The notes beneath the pieces are model-generated. The model ran no database searches and was not told the DNA's origin. It saw only the letters and a list, made by a program, of their open reading frames with translations. Shown piece after piece: positions 7,720 to 15,474 of a stretch of DNA of 64,000 nt. Both the position numbers and the translations under genes were made by a program. How positions within the stretch are numbered: the first letter of the stretch is position 1; the number at the start of each line of letters is the position of its first letter. The stretch spans positions 2,003,014 to 2,067,013 of the forward strand of contig NC_021313.1 of assembly GCF_000403645.1 (NCBI RefSeq). The letters run 5' to 3'. Source of the DNA: Salinarchaeum sp. Harcht-Bsk1 (lineage in GTDB: Archaea; Halobacteriota; Halobacteria; Halobacteriales; Salinarchaeaceae).

Positions 7720-8943
7720 ATGCGCCTCGGCCTCGTCGTGAATCCGGTCGCCGGCATGGGCGGTCGGGTCGGCCTGAAGGGCACCGACGGGAAGGTCGAG
7801 GCCGCCAGGGAACGCGGTGCGGAACCCCGCGCACCGGAACGCGCCGCCGAAGCGATGGCTGCGTTCGCCGAACGTGCCCCCGACGCCAGCGTCTTCGCCG
7901 GTCCAGGCGAGATGGGTGCCGCCGCTACGAAGGCGGCGGGATTCACCCCCGTCGTCGTCGGAGACGTCGATCCCGTGGCGACGGAAGCCCCTGCTTCGAC
8001 GACCGCCGACGACACGCGGGCGGTGGTCACGGCACTCGTCGACCGCGGCGTCGACCTCGTGCTGTTCGTCGGCGGTGACGGGACGGCCGTCGACGTAGCA
8101 AAAGCGCTGGACGCCGCCGAGGCTGTCGCTGGCGATGCCGTCTCCGAACCCGACGAATCGACGCCGATGCTCGGCGTTCCGGCGGGCGTCAAGGTCTACT
8201 CCTCCGTCTTCGCGGTGACGCCACGGGAGGCAGGCCGGATCGCCGCGGAGTACGAGCACGTCGAGGACCGTGAGATCAACGACATCGACGAGGACGCGTA
8301 CCGGGAGGGCGCTGTCGAGACGGAACTCCGCGCCGTCCGACCGGTCCCGGTCGCGGAGGGCGTCCAGGCGAGCAAACAGCTCGGCGGCGGCAGCGTCGAG
8401 GGGCTCGTCGAGGGGTTCCTCGCCGACCTCACCCCCGGAACGACCTACGTCTTCGGCCCGGGGAGCACGGTCGGCGCGATCGAGGACGCGCTCGGGATCG
8501 ACGGCTCGCCGCTCGGCGTCGACGTCTGGCGAGCCCCCGAGCCGTTCGATCGGCCGCCGAGTGCCGACGCGCCGCCCGAGGGCGAACTGCTCGTTCGCGA
8601 TGGGAGCGCGGACGAGATTCGCGCCGCGACGATCGGGGAGGCTGCCGACTCGCCAGACGACGAGGCCGCGGCTGACGACGGCACCGATGCGGCCGCGGCT
8701 GACGTCGTCGTGGTCGTCTCGCCGATCGGCGGCCAGGGGTTCCTCTTCGGCCGCGGCAACCAGCAGATCGCGCCGGACGTGATCCGGGCCGCCGACCTCG
8801 CCGTCGTCGGCTCCCGTCGCAAACTCGACGGCGTCGGGGTGCTCCGCGTCGACACAGACGATCCCGACCTCGACGAGTCGCTCCGCGGCTGGCGAAAGGT
8901 TCGCGTCGGACGCGTCGAACACCGCCTCGTCGCCGTCGAGTGA
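7720..8943 (+). CDS. ATP-NAD/AcoX-type kinase family protein
   Basis: This is a 407-residue NAD-kinase-like protein. It begins MRLGLVVNPVAGMGG, has the diagnostic GGDGTAVDVAKAL loop (GGDGT) near residue 120, and a later PAGVKVYSSVFAVTP block followed by GPGSTVGAI. These are features of the long ATP-NAD kinase-like family (often annotated AcoX or ATP-NAD kinase) rather than canonical NadK, so the phosphorylated substrate may differ. An acidic linker (residues about 315-330) is lineage-typical. ATG 7720 is chosen over the in-frame start at 7696 because the family N-terminus begins at MRLG. Confidence 0.88.
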   Translation: MRLGLVVNPVAGMGGRVGLKGTDGKVEAARERGAEPRAPERAAEAMAAFAERAPDASVFAGPGEMGAAATKAAGFTPVVVGDVDPVATEAPASTTADDTRAVVTALVDRGVDLVLFVGGDGTAVDVAKALDAAEAVAGDAVSEPDESTPMLGVPAGVKVYSSVFAVTPREAGRIAAEYEHVEDREINDIDEDAYREGAVETELRAVRPVPVAEGVQASKQLGGGSVEGLVEGFLADLTPGTTYVFGPGSTVGAIEDALGIDGSPLGVDVWRAPEPFDRPPSADAPPEGELLVRDGSADEIRAATIGEAADSPDDEAAADDGTDAAAADVVVVVSPIGGQGFLFGRGNQQIAPDVIRAADLAVVGSRRKLDGVGVLRVDTDDPDLDESLRGWRKVRVGRVEHRLVAVE

Positions 8944-8981
8944 CCGATCGGGTCGTCGCAGTCGAGTAACTGAGCAACTCA

Positions 8982-9033
8982 TCGCGGAACGGAACCACCC
9001 GTCGCGGTCGCTGAACGGAACTACCCGTCGCCG
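8982..9033. repeat. 26-bp imperfect direct repeat (2 copies)
   Basis: TCGCGGAACGGAACCACCCG at 8982 recurs at 9008 with two changes, a 26-base period. It lies in the 298-base gap before the phoU-like gene; the rest of the gap shows only promoter-like AT-rich sequence (9165-9225) including the palindrome ATACGTAT at 9196. Confidence 0.5.
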
Positions 9034-9241
9034 TCGAGTGGTCGACCTGTTTGTCGCCGTCGACTCGGCGGCTGACGCGAGTTGCGTTTCGCGCCGATTG
9101 CTGTCCGATCCACCCCCGATGGTCCGCGCGAGCCGTGCGTCCGTTTGCCGAATCGGATCCTGCACTATCGTATTAACACTTCCGAGAGTAATAGCATACG
9201 TATAGTCAAGACTAAGGTCTCCTTGCACGTAATGGCCTCAC

Positions 9242-10273
9242 ATGGAAACGAGGAAAGTGCAGCGACTCGGGCCCTCCACCCTCGCGATGACGTTGCCGGC
9301 GGAGTGGGCCGGGGAGCACAACGTCGAGAAAGGGGACGAGGTCTCGCTCCGGACCAGCGGGAAGGGCACCCTCACCGTGTTGCCCGAGTCCGCGAGCGGC
9401 GAGGAATCCGAGGCGATCATCCACGCGGACGACCTCGGCGCGGACGCCGTCGAGCGCGCCATCGTCGCGCAGTACGTGCTCGGCCGCCGCGTGATTCGCG
9501 TCGAGCAGACCGAGGGCGCGCTGGATTCGGAGACGATCAACGCCGTGTACCGCGCGGAGACGCAACTGATGGGCCTGGGCGTGATCGAGGAGACGCCCGA
9601 ATCGATCGCGATCCGGTGCTCGGTCGATCCGGAGGACTTCACGCTCGACAATCTGCTCGAACGCCTCGAATCGACCGGCTCGACGATGCGCGGCGAGGCC
9701 GTCAAGGCGCTGGCTCGCGGGAACCCCGACCTCGCCGAGCGCGCGCTCAACCGGGAGCGCCAGGCGAACAAGATCTTCGTGCTCCTCCTGCGATTGATCT
9801 TCACCGCCTACCAGAACCCCAACCTCGCCCGCGCGGTCGACCTCGACTCGGGCTTCCCGCTGATCGGCTACCGCTCGATCGCGAAGAACCTCGAACTGAC
9901 GGCGGACAACGCCGAGGACATCGCCGAGATCGTCCTCGACGCCGAGGACAACCAGCTCGCCATCGACGACGCCGCGATGCGGCGCATCCGCGAGTTCACC
10001 GACCAGGTCGACGAGATCACCGAAATCGCCGTCCAGGCCGCCGTCGAGCGAGACTACAATCGCACGATAGAAGTTCGCGAGCGGTTCCAGGAACTCCGGG
10101 ATCGCGAGAGCGAGATCCTCGACGACCTCCCGGAGATGGACAACGAGGACCTCTTGCAGGTGCGAGAGGTGCTCGTCAGCCTCGGTCAGACTGCGGAGTA
10201 CGCCATGCGAAACGCCGAGATCGCTGCCAACCTCGCGCTCAACGAGGAGAGCGACCACACGACGATCCACTAA
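9242..10273 (+). CDS. AbrB-PhoU domain regulator (phosphate uptake regulator-like)
   Basis: The 343-residue protein has an N-terminal SpoVT-AbrB-type DNA-binding region (METRKVQRLGPSTLAMTLPAEWA, then EKGDEVSL) followed by long alpha-helical PhoU-like repeats (for example MRRIREFTDQVDEITEIA and later ETEAYAMRN-type helices). Haloarchaeal proteins of this build are annotated as phosphate uptake regulators and typically sit near pst genes, but none are visible here. It probably acts as a cytoplasmic transcriptional or signalling regulator. The TAA stop is followed directly by the same hairpin element as the thermosome gene. Confidence 0.88.
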   Translation: METRKVQRLGPSTLAMTLPAEWAGEHNVEKGDEVSLRTSGKGTLTVLPESASGEESEAIIHADDLGADAVERAIVAQYVLGRRVIRVEQTEGALDSETINAVYRAETQLMGLGVIEETPESIAIRCSVDPEDFTLDNLLERLESTGSTMRGEAVKALARGNPDLAERALNRERQANKIFVLLLRLIFTAYQNPNLARAVDLDSGFPLIGYRSIAKNLELTADNAEDIAEIVLDAEDNQLAIDDAAMRRIREFTDQVDEITEIAVQAAVERDYNRTIEVRERFQELRDRESEILDDLPEMDNEDLLQVREVLVSLGQTAEYAMRNAEIAANLALNEESDHTTIH

Positions 10274-10430
10274 GAGGACCTTTTTTCTCGTCGGGTTTCC
10301 TCGGTCGCGCTCTGCGCGACTTGCGGGAACCCTCCTCGAAAAAAATCTGGACCAAAAAGGCCGCGCCTCACGCTGCTCGGCGCGGTGAACCGCTCGCGCC
10401 TCCGGCGCTCACGGACATTGCTTACTGCAG
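10274..10430 (+). repeat. Stop-codon-abutting modular hairpin element, copy 2
   Basis: It begins at the base after the TAA of the phoU-like gene and matches copy 1 (5022). After the shared 5' block the core hairpin differs: here GTCGCGC-TCT-GCGCGAC is a perfect stem. GGGAACC, CTCGAAAAAA, CCAAAAAGGCC, a CGCGCC/GGCGCG stem and AACCGCTCG...CTCACGGAC follow in the same order. The stems differ in sequence but still pair. Likely a terminator/3' UTR. Confidence 0.7.
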
Positions 10431-10440
10431 CCTCAATCCT

Positions 10441-10571
10441 CCCCACCCTTCTGCGCTGCTCGGGCTCGCTTCGCTCACCGCTGCGCTGCTCGGCCCTCGC
10501 ACGCTAGCTGGCGACGGCCGCTCGCCCGCTTTGGGGCTCGCGGCCGAACGCCAGCGCGCGCCGACGTGGTC
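10441..10571. repeat. Dispersed 131-bp repeat with covarying hairpin, copy 1
   Basis: It aligns over its whole length with 63234-63364; the first 60 bases differ at only five positions. A central stem CGGCCGC/GCGGCCG here becomes TGGCTGC/GCAGCCA in the other copy, two compensatory changes. No open frame is conserved. With the hairpin element it fills the 387-base gap 10274-10660. Confidence 0.7.
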
Positions 10572-10660
10572 AACCCGGTTTTGCGACCTGTTACACCCTC
10601 ACAGGCACGACTGGGTGGAGGTTTCCGAGGAAGCGAAACAGGTGAACTATCCGTTCCGGT

Positions 10661-11050
10661 TCACGCGACCTGTTCGGACTCTCGCAGCCGATCGGCGAGC
10701 CAGATCGCGGCTGGAACGTCCTCGCTCTCGACGAAGCGCACCAGTTCCTCGCCGTCGCGCTCGACGACGATCGTCGGGATGTACTCGATCCCGTAGTCCT
10801 CGACGCCGGGGCCGACCTTGCTGCCGTCCTCGGCCTTCTCGACGGGGTACTGCTCGATGGACGCCTCGGGAACGCCCGCGGCGTCGAGCGCGGCGGCGAA
10901 GTCCGGCAGTGCGGCGCGGCAGTCCTTGCACCAGTCGCCGCCCCAGACCTTCACCGTGATCTCGTCGGCGATCGCTTCGAACGTCTCCACCGTCGCCTCG
11001 TGGCTGTCGGGGTCCCACGTCGGCGTGGGCTGCATCGTGTCGAGACTCAT
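10661..11050 (-). CDS. Thioredoxin-family protein
   Basis: The 129-residue thioredoxin-fold protein carries the redox motif WCKDC (CxxC) after strand ITVKVWGGD, and the cis-Pro region YIPTIVVERDGEELVRF. The N-terminus (about 25 residues) is a short extension common in haloarchaeal versions. It is cytoplasmic because no signal peptide or membrane segment is visible. The protein probably reduces disulfides; its reductase is not in the window. ATG 11050 gives the expected length. Confidence 0.88.
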   Translation of the reverse strand: MSLDTMQPTPTWDPDSHEATVETFEAIADEITVKVWGGDWCKDCRAALPDFAAALDAAGVPEASIEQYPVEKAEDGSKVGPGVEDYGIEYIPTIVVERDGEELVRFVESEDVPAAIWLADRLRESEQVA

Positions 11051-11139
11051 TGGCGTTCGTTGGCATCTGCGCCGCTTAACCCTGTCTCAAGTGGTCGAAC
11101 CTGCCGCTCGGCTGGTGGCCCGGCGGCGGTAACGAGGTC

Positions 11140-11574
11140 TTACTCCCCGGAGCCGCCATGACGCACGGTGAGCACCGGGACGTCGGAAGTCCGGACGACC
11201 TTCTCGGTCACGCTCCCGAGGAGGTAGCGCTGGAGGCCGGTCCGGCCGTGCGTGCCCATTACCGTCAGGTCGCAGTCGGCGTCGTCCGCGTACTCGACGA
11301 TGACGGCGTGGGGTTCGCCGTGGCGCTGTTCGCAGGCCGTCTCGACGTCGAGCGCCTCGGTGCGCTCGCGGATTCGCTCGAACGTCTCTTCGCCGTGTTC
11401 CTCGAGCGCTTCCACGGCGGTCGCGTGGCCCGGCCCGCCCTCGGCGTAGGCGGCGGAGACGACGTGGAGGACGTGGAGTTCGGCGTCGTACTGGCGGGCG
11501 ATGTCCAGGGCGTGATCGAGGGCGGCGTGAGCGCTCTCGCTGCCGTCCGTCGGGAGGAGGATCCGCTGGTACAT
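11140..11574 (-). CDS. Universal stress protein (UspA family)
   Basis: The 144-residue UspA domain begins MYQRILLPTDGSESAHAAL and ends with the classical ATP-binding loop GTHGRTGLQRYLLGSVTEKV followed by PVLTVR. This is a more canonical Usp than the one at 5265. The in-frame codons upstream of 11574 extend the frame but the family start is MYQRILLPTDGS. It is divergent from the cysteine synthase gene. Confidence 0.94.
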   Translation of the reverse strand: MYQRILLPTDGSESAHAALDHALDIARQYDAELHVLHVVSAAYAEGGPGHATAVEALEEHGEETFERIRERTEALDVETACEQRHGEPHAVIVEYADDADCDLTVMGTHGRTGLQRYLLGSVTEKVVRTSDVPVLTVRHGGSGE

Positions 11575-11721
11575 GCCCCCCAATATGCAGGCCTGGGTCA
11601 AGAAGGTGGGTCCGGAGGGACAGGTGCGGGGCTCGAGTGCTGCACGTCTGCCGAACCCCCGACGCCTGCCAGCGCTGCCACTGTCGATACCCGTAAAGGC
11701 CCGTCCCTGTTACGGCGGAGT

Positions 11722-12792
11722 ATGCACCGGAGCGTGCTGGAGACGCTGGGCTCGCCGCTCGTGCAGGTCGACGCTCCCGAGGGGGCGACCGTGGCCGCGA
11801 AGCTCGAGTCCGCGAACCCGGGCGGCTCCGCCAAGGACCGGCCCGCGCTCTGGATGATCCGCGCGGCCGAGCGCGCCGGCGAACTCGAGCCCGGCGACCG
11901 GATCGTCGAGCCGACCAGCGGCAACACCGGCATCGGCCTCTCGCTGGTCGCCGCCGCCCGCGGCTACGACATCTCGATCGTGATGCCGGCCTCCAAGTCC
12001 AAGGAACGCCGTCAGTTGATGCGGGCCTACGGCGCAGAGATCGAACTCGTCGACGGTGACATCTCGGCCGCTCGCGAGCGCGCCGAGGCGATCGCCGAGG
12101 AGGGCGCAGTCCTCCTCGAGCAGTTCCGCAATCCCGCGAACCCGCAGTCCCACTACGAGTCGACTGGCCCGGAGATCCTCGACCAGGTCGAGGGCCGCGA
12201 GATCGACGCCTTCGTCGCGGGCGTCGGCACCGGCGGCACGATCACCGGCGTCGGCCGGCGGCTCCGGGAGGCGTTCCCCGACGTCGAGATCGTCGCCGTC
12301 GAGCCCGCAGACAACGCCGTCCTCTCCGGCGACCCAGCCGGCGACGATGCCTTCCAGGGGATGGGTCCGGGCTTCGTCAGCGAGAACCTCGACGTGGACC
12401 TCCTCGACGACGTCGTCACCGTCGAACTGGAGGCTGCCGAGGCGGAGTGCCGCCGACTCGCCCGCGAGGAAGGCATTCTGGTGGGCCAGTCCTCGGGTGC
12501 GGCGAGCCTCGCGGCGCGACAGGTCGCCGAACGGATCGCGGAGCCGAGCCTCGAGTGCCCGCCAGCGGGAGCCCGATCGGCCGACCAGGCCGTAGGCGAC
12601 GGCACGCGCTCCGATGGCGGCGCGTCGAATTCGAACGGCGCGAATGGTGCCACCGACGCGACGAATGCTCGCGATGCCAAGCGCGATCCCGACGCGGCGC
12701 ACGAGACCGACGCGTACGACGACTGCCCGCTCGTCGTGACGATCTTCCCCGACAGCGGGGAGCGATACCTCTCGGCGGGCGTCTTCGAGTAG
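11722..12792 (+). CDS. cysK: PLP-dependent cysteine synthase
   Basis: The 356-residue fold-type II PLP enzyme converts O-acetylserine (or O-phosphoserine) and sulfide to cysteine. The PLP lysine lies in GGSAKDRPA, the substrate loop is PTSGNTGIG, and the phosphate cup is GTGGTITG. Near the C-terminus (residues about 280-335), between VAERIAEPSLE and CPLVVTIFPDSGERY, is a low-complexity insertion rich in Ala, Asp, Asn and Gly that normal CysK/CysM lack. The open frame extends far upstream, but ATG 11722 fits the family and follows CGTAAAGG at about -30. Confidence 0.93.
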   Translation: MHRSVLETLGSPLVQVDAPEGATVAAKLESANPGGSAKDRPALWMIRAAERAGELEPGDRIVEPTSGNTGIGLSLVAAARGYDISIVMPASKSKERRQLMRAYGAEIELVDGDISAARERAEAIAEEGAVLLEQFRNPANPQSHYESTGPEILDQVEGREIDAFVAGVGTGGTITGVGRRLREAFPDVEIVAVEPADNAVLSGDPAGDDAFQGMGPGFVSENLDVDLLDDVVTVELEAAEAECRRLAREEGILVGQSSGAASLAARQVAERIAEPSLECPPAGARSADQAVGDGTRSDGGASNSNGANGATDATNARDAKRDPDAAHETDAYDDCPLVVTIFPDSGERYLSAGVFE

Positions 12793-12817
12793 GTCGGACC
12801 ACTCCTCGCTCCCGGTC

Positions 12818-13075
12818 TCAACCGAAGTACCGTGGGTCCGCGCCACTGTCCTCCTCGGCGTCGTCCTCGAACGAGACTTCGTAGAGCGGCGAGAGGTAGG
12901 TGACCCGGACCATCTGGGTGGAGAGCACGTCGACCGAGACGTTCTCGGCGCGGTCGGGGATCGAGAGCCGCTCGCCCGGCCGTCGGAGCTCGGAGACGAG
13001 CCGGTACTGCCGACCCCAGTTGCTTCCCCGGGGGCCGACTGGCGTCGTGGCCCCCGACCTGTCTCCCGTGTGCAT
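12818..13075 (-). CDS. Small conserved-looking hypothetical protein (85 aa)
   Basis: An 85-residue acidic protein that I do not recognise. It has Arg-rich N-terminal residues, a central strand-rich part (RLSIPDRAENVSVDVLSTQM, then VTYLSPLYEVSFED) and an acidic tail ending ADPRYFG. There is no membrane segment or cysteine. ATG 13075 is preferred because a TATA-like TTCAAATAG (minus strand, near 13100) lies at about -28; codon use and amino-acid composition look coding. Its stop lies 25 bases past the convergent cysK stop. Confidence 0.65.
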   Translation of the reverse strand: MHTGDRSGATTPVGPRGSNWGRQYRLVSELRRPGERLSIPDRAENVSVDVLSTQMVRVTYLSPLYEVSFEDDAEEDSGADPRYFG

Positions 13076-13589
13076 ACCATCTCTCACGGCGGACGCTATT
13101 TGAATCTTTAGGTGACAGTTACCACACGCCGTCCTCGGTAATCGGCGGCAATACAGCCGAACGTCTCGCGGCAGATACCGCTCCCTGCACCGTGTTTCTC
13201 GGCTTACTACGGATCGGGAGTTTGGAGAGGCAGATAGTGATTGAAATATGGTATATACGTGGTACGTACCGGGCTCGTACGTGGGTCGAAGCATCCGAAC
13301 GACTGAACGAAGCGCTCGGAATGATGAACCGAAGCGCTCCGACCGACAGAACGAAAGTCCCGAACGGAGCGAACCGCTCGAACGGGGGAACGGAGCCGAA
13401 CGGGGGAACGGAGCCGAACGAAACGCTCGAACGGCGGATTGCAACGGGTGGAGGGCCGAAGCGTCGCGTGGGCGATCAGACCGCCTGATCGCGCACGATT
13501 GGGAGGCGCCGACCCGGCCGGCGTCGTTCCGCACCGTGCCGACCGACTGCGGCGTGGAGGGACCGTGTGTCAGCGGGAAGCGACCGCCG
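13076..13589. other. 514-base region without a gene: AT-rich palindromes and an 18-bp tandem repeat
   Basis: Around 13240-13290 sits unusually AT-rich sequence with GGTATATACG and the perfect palindrome GGTACGTACC (13261-13270) near a second CGTACG. Downstream, 13379-13414 is a 2-copy tandem of the 18-mer CGAACGGGGGAACGGAGC, embedded in GAACG-rich sequence. Open frames here look non-coding (Arg/Ser-rich). The AT-rich block resembles regulatory DNA but no plus-strand gene follows it. Confidence 0.5.
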
Positions 13590-14105
13590 CTACTGGAACG
13601 CGATCGTCCGGCGACGGCGCGACTCGGTTTTCGGGATCGTCACCGTGCAGACGCCGTCGTCGTGGGTCGCTTTCGCGCCCTCGACGTCGGCACCGGGCGG
13701 GATCTGCACGACCCGTTCGAGGTGGGTCGGCCGTTCCAGCAGGAGCGGCGAGCGTCCTTCCTCGGGCTCCTGCTCGCGGACGGCGGTGACGAGGAGGGTC
13801 TGCTCGTCGGCCCGTAGCTCGATCTCGTCCTCCTCGAAGCCGGGCGTATCTACGTGGATCAGGACCTCGTCGGCCGTCTCGTAGACGTCGATCGGCGGTA
13901 CGACGACGGACGGCTGCCCGGCCGCTGTCGGCTCGTCGATGCCACTGGGCTGGCCCATGGGCGGTTGCGGACCGGCGCTTGCCGCCGCGGCCTGCCCCGC
14001 GAACTGCGCCTGTGCTGGCATCGCGCTGCCGGCTGATTGCTGGCCGAGGCGGCTCGCTGTCCGGAGCTGCCCGGTCGGCCACCAGGCATCGCGGGGCTGG
14101 CTCAT
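13590..14105 (-). CDS. Hsp20/alpha-crystallin small heat-shock protein
   Basis: The 171-residue protein has a disordered Gln/Ala/Pro-rich N-terminal part (residues 1-65) and an alpha-crystallin domain: PPIDVYETADEVLIHVDTPG, IELRADEQTLLVTAV, RVVQIPPGADVEGAKATHDDG, VCTVTIPKTE. Such chaperones bind unfolding proteins without ATP. Its ATG overlaps the TGA of the upstream Gln-rich gene (ATGA at 14102-14105), so the two are probably translationally coupled. The N-terminus shares compositional bias with that neighbour (GQQSAGSAMPAQAQFAGQ), suggesting physical association. Confidence 0.9.
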   Translation of the reverse strand: MSQPRDAWWPTGQLRTASRLGQQSAGSAMPAQAQFAGQAAAASAGPQPPMGQPSGIDEPTAAGQPSVVVPPIDVYETADEVLIHVDTPGFEEDEIELRADEQTLLVTAVREQEPEEGRSPLLLERPTHLERVVQIPPGADVEGAKATHDDGVCTVTIPKTESRRRRTIAFQ

Positions 14106-15196
14106 GATTGCTGGGCCCACTGGCCGGTCTTGGGCTGTCCGAAACCGCCCGTACGCTCGGTGCCGGTCGTCGGTTGGAGCATCCCCGTGGCTTGCAGCCA
14201 CGACGCGATCGGTGCCAGTTGCGCCTGCTGGAAGGCCTGCCCGAGTTCCGCGAACCGCTGGGCGACGTCGTTGGCCTGCTCGAGGAACGGCTGCATCGAC
14301 TCCATGCCCGTGCCTCCGCCGGCCATCTGCTGGCCGCCGTACTGCTGCGCGGCGCCAGGCTGCTGGCTCTGCTGGGCGAAACCAGCCGTTCCCTGCTGTC
14401 CGATCTGGCTGGGCTGCGATCCCACCCCGGTCGGCTGTGCTCGCTGTCGCCCGTACCGCTGGGTCTGGAGCTGTCCCGACTGGCGTCCCATCTGCTGCTG
14501 GGACTCCTGGGGGTACTGGGACGGCTGCTGCCGTGGTTGCCCCTGCTGGAGCTGCTGATAGCCCTGCTGTGGCGACTGCGACGCGGGCTGCTGGCCGCTC
14601 TGCCCGATGCCCTGGTGCTGGCTACCCTGCTGGGGCGCCTGACCGCCCGTCACGTGCTGCGTTGAACTCTGCTGTCGTGGGTACTGCTGCTGGAACGGTT
14701 GCTGCTGGCCGAGCCCCTGCTGTGGCAGCTGTTGCTGTGGAGCCTGCTGGTGGAGGGCTCCCTGCGTGGAGGCTCCGTGCTGCTGAGGCACCTGCTGGGC
14801 CGACTGCTGCTGTGGAATCTGTTGCTGGGGGATCCCCTGTTGGGACGGCTGTTGTGGGAGCTGCCCCTGCGGCACGTGTTGGACCGGCTGCTGAGGTATT
14901 TGCTGTTGCGGAGATTGCTGCTGAGGAGTTTGCTGCTGGGGCATCTGCTGCTGTGACTGCTGCGGAGCCTGCTGCTGTGACGGCTGTTGCTGCGGGAACT
15001 GCTGGGCTTGCTGCTGGGGCTGCTGTGCGTACTGCTGTCGATACTGCTGGGACTGCTGCGTGGGTTGTTGCTGCATAGGGATGTACGAGGATACGCGATC
15101 CGTGGGGACGGTACCGCCTGTGCGACTGCCGGGCGTCGGCGGCGCTGCGCCGGTCGTCGCGGAGCGCTGTGGCTCCTGCCAGGGGTGCTGTTCCAT
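14102..15196 (-). CDS. Glutamine-rich low-complexity (prion-like) protein coupled to Hsp20
   Basis: I do not recognise a family. The 364-residue product contains about 129 Gln by my count (roughly 35 percent), mixed with Pro, Ser, Gly and a few Tyr/Phe, from residue about 40 to 300: runs such as QQQPTQQSQQYRQQYAQQ. Only the end looks foldable, with an amphipathic helix (FLEQANDVAQRFAELGQAFQ). There is no signal peptide or membrane segment. Start ATG 15196 is chosen over GTG 15247 because a TATA-like GGTTTAAT (15249-15256) would start transcription downstream of the GTG. The stop overlaps the Hsp20 start. Opposite-strand Leu-rich frames are shadows of the CAG/CTG composition. Confidence 0.85.
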   Translation of the reverse strand: MEQHPWQEPQRSATTGAAPPTPGSRTGGTVPTDRVSSYIPMQQQPTQQSQQYRQQYAQQPQQQAQQFPQQQPSQQQAPQQSQQQMPQQQTPQQQSPQQQIPQQPVQHVPQGQLPQQPSQQGIPQQQIPQQQSAQQVPQQHGASTQGALHQQAPQQQLPQQGLGQQQPFQQQYPRQQSSTQHVTGGQAPQQGSQHQGIGQSGQQPASQSPQQGYQQLQQGQPRQQPSQYPQESQQQMGRQSGQLQTQRYGRQRAQPTGVGSQPSQIGQQGTAGFAQQSQQPGAAQQYGGQQMAGGGTGMESMQPFLEQANDVAQRFAELGQAFQQAQLAPIASWLQATGMLQPTTGTERTGGFGQPKTGQWAQQS

Positions 15197-15474
15197 CGGA
15201 AGTTCGCCGAGGAGCCTCCCTCGACGGGAGGAGGGACTATCGGGCACGGATTAAACCCGGTACACCGTTCGCCCGAGTTCGAATGGGTACGCAGGTGTTA
15301 TGCCGACGACGGCGACGGAGTAGGACGCCACGATGTGGGGCAATGCGATCCTATGGGTCGAGGCCGCCGCGCAAGGTGATCGATACAGTGACAGTCTCTC
15401 ACAGCCTACTCGGGTCACCTGTTACCGCTCGATGGATACAGCCACCGTTCGTCGTATCTGAACGGGACGGAGGG
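15197..15474. other. 278-base gap holding the promoter of the Gln-rich/Hsp20 unit
   Basis: Reading on the minus strand, the TATA-like TTTAA (15251-15255) lies 53-60 bases upstream of the ATG at 15196, giving a leader of about 25-30 bases with a GGAGG-like tract. The rest up to the cupredoxin gene stop shows nothing recognisable. Confidence 0.45.

Noticed and set aside
13192-13488. A 98-codon plus-strand frame after the AT-rich block
   Set aside because: Composition is driven by the GAACG repeats, with no haloarchaeal acidic bias or recognisable fold.
13939-15078. Plus-strand Leu/Ala/Gly-rich frames opposite the Gln-rich gene
   Set aside because: CAG codons on the minus strand read as CTG (Leu) or GCT/TGC on the plus strand; no start signals or membrane-protein logic.
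15197-15247. GTG 15247 as start of the Gln-rich protein
   Set aside because: The TATA-like element immediately before it would start transcription downstream of this codon, so ATG 15196 is better.
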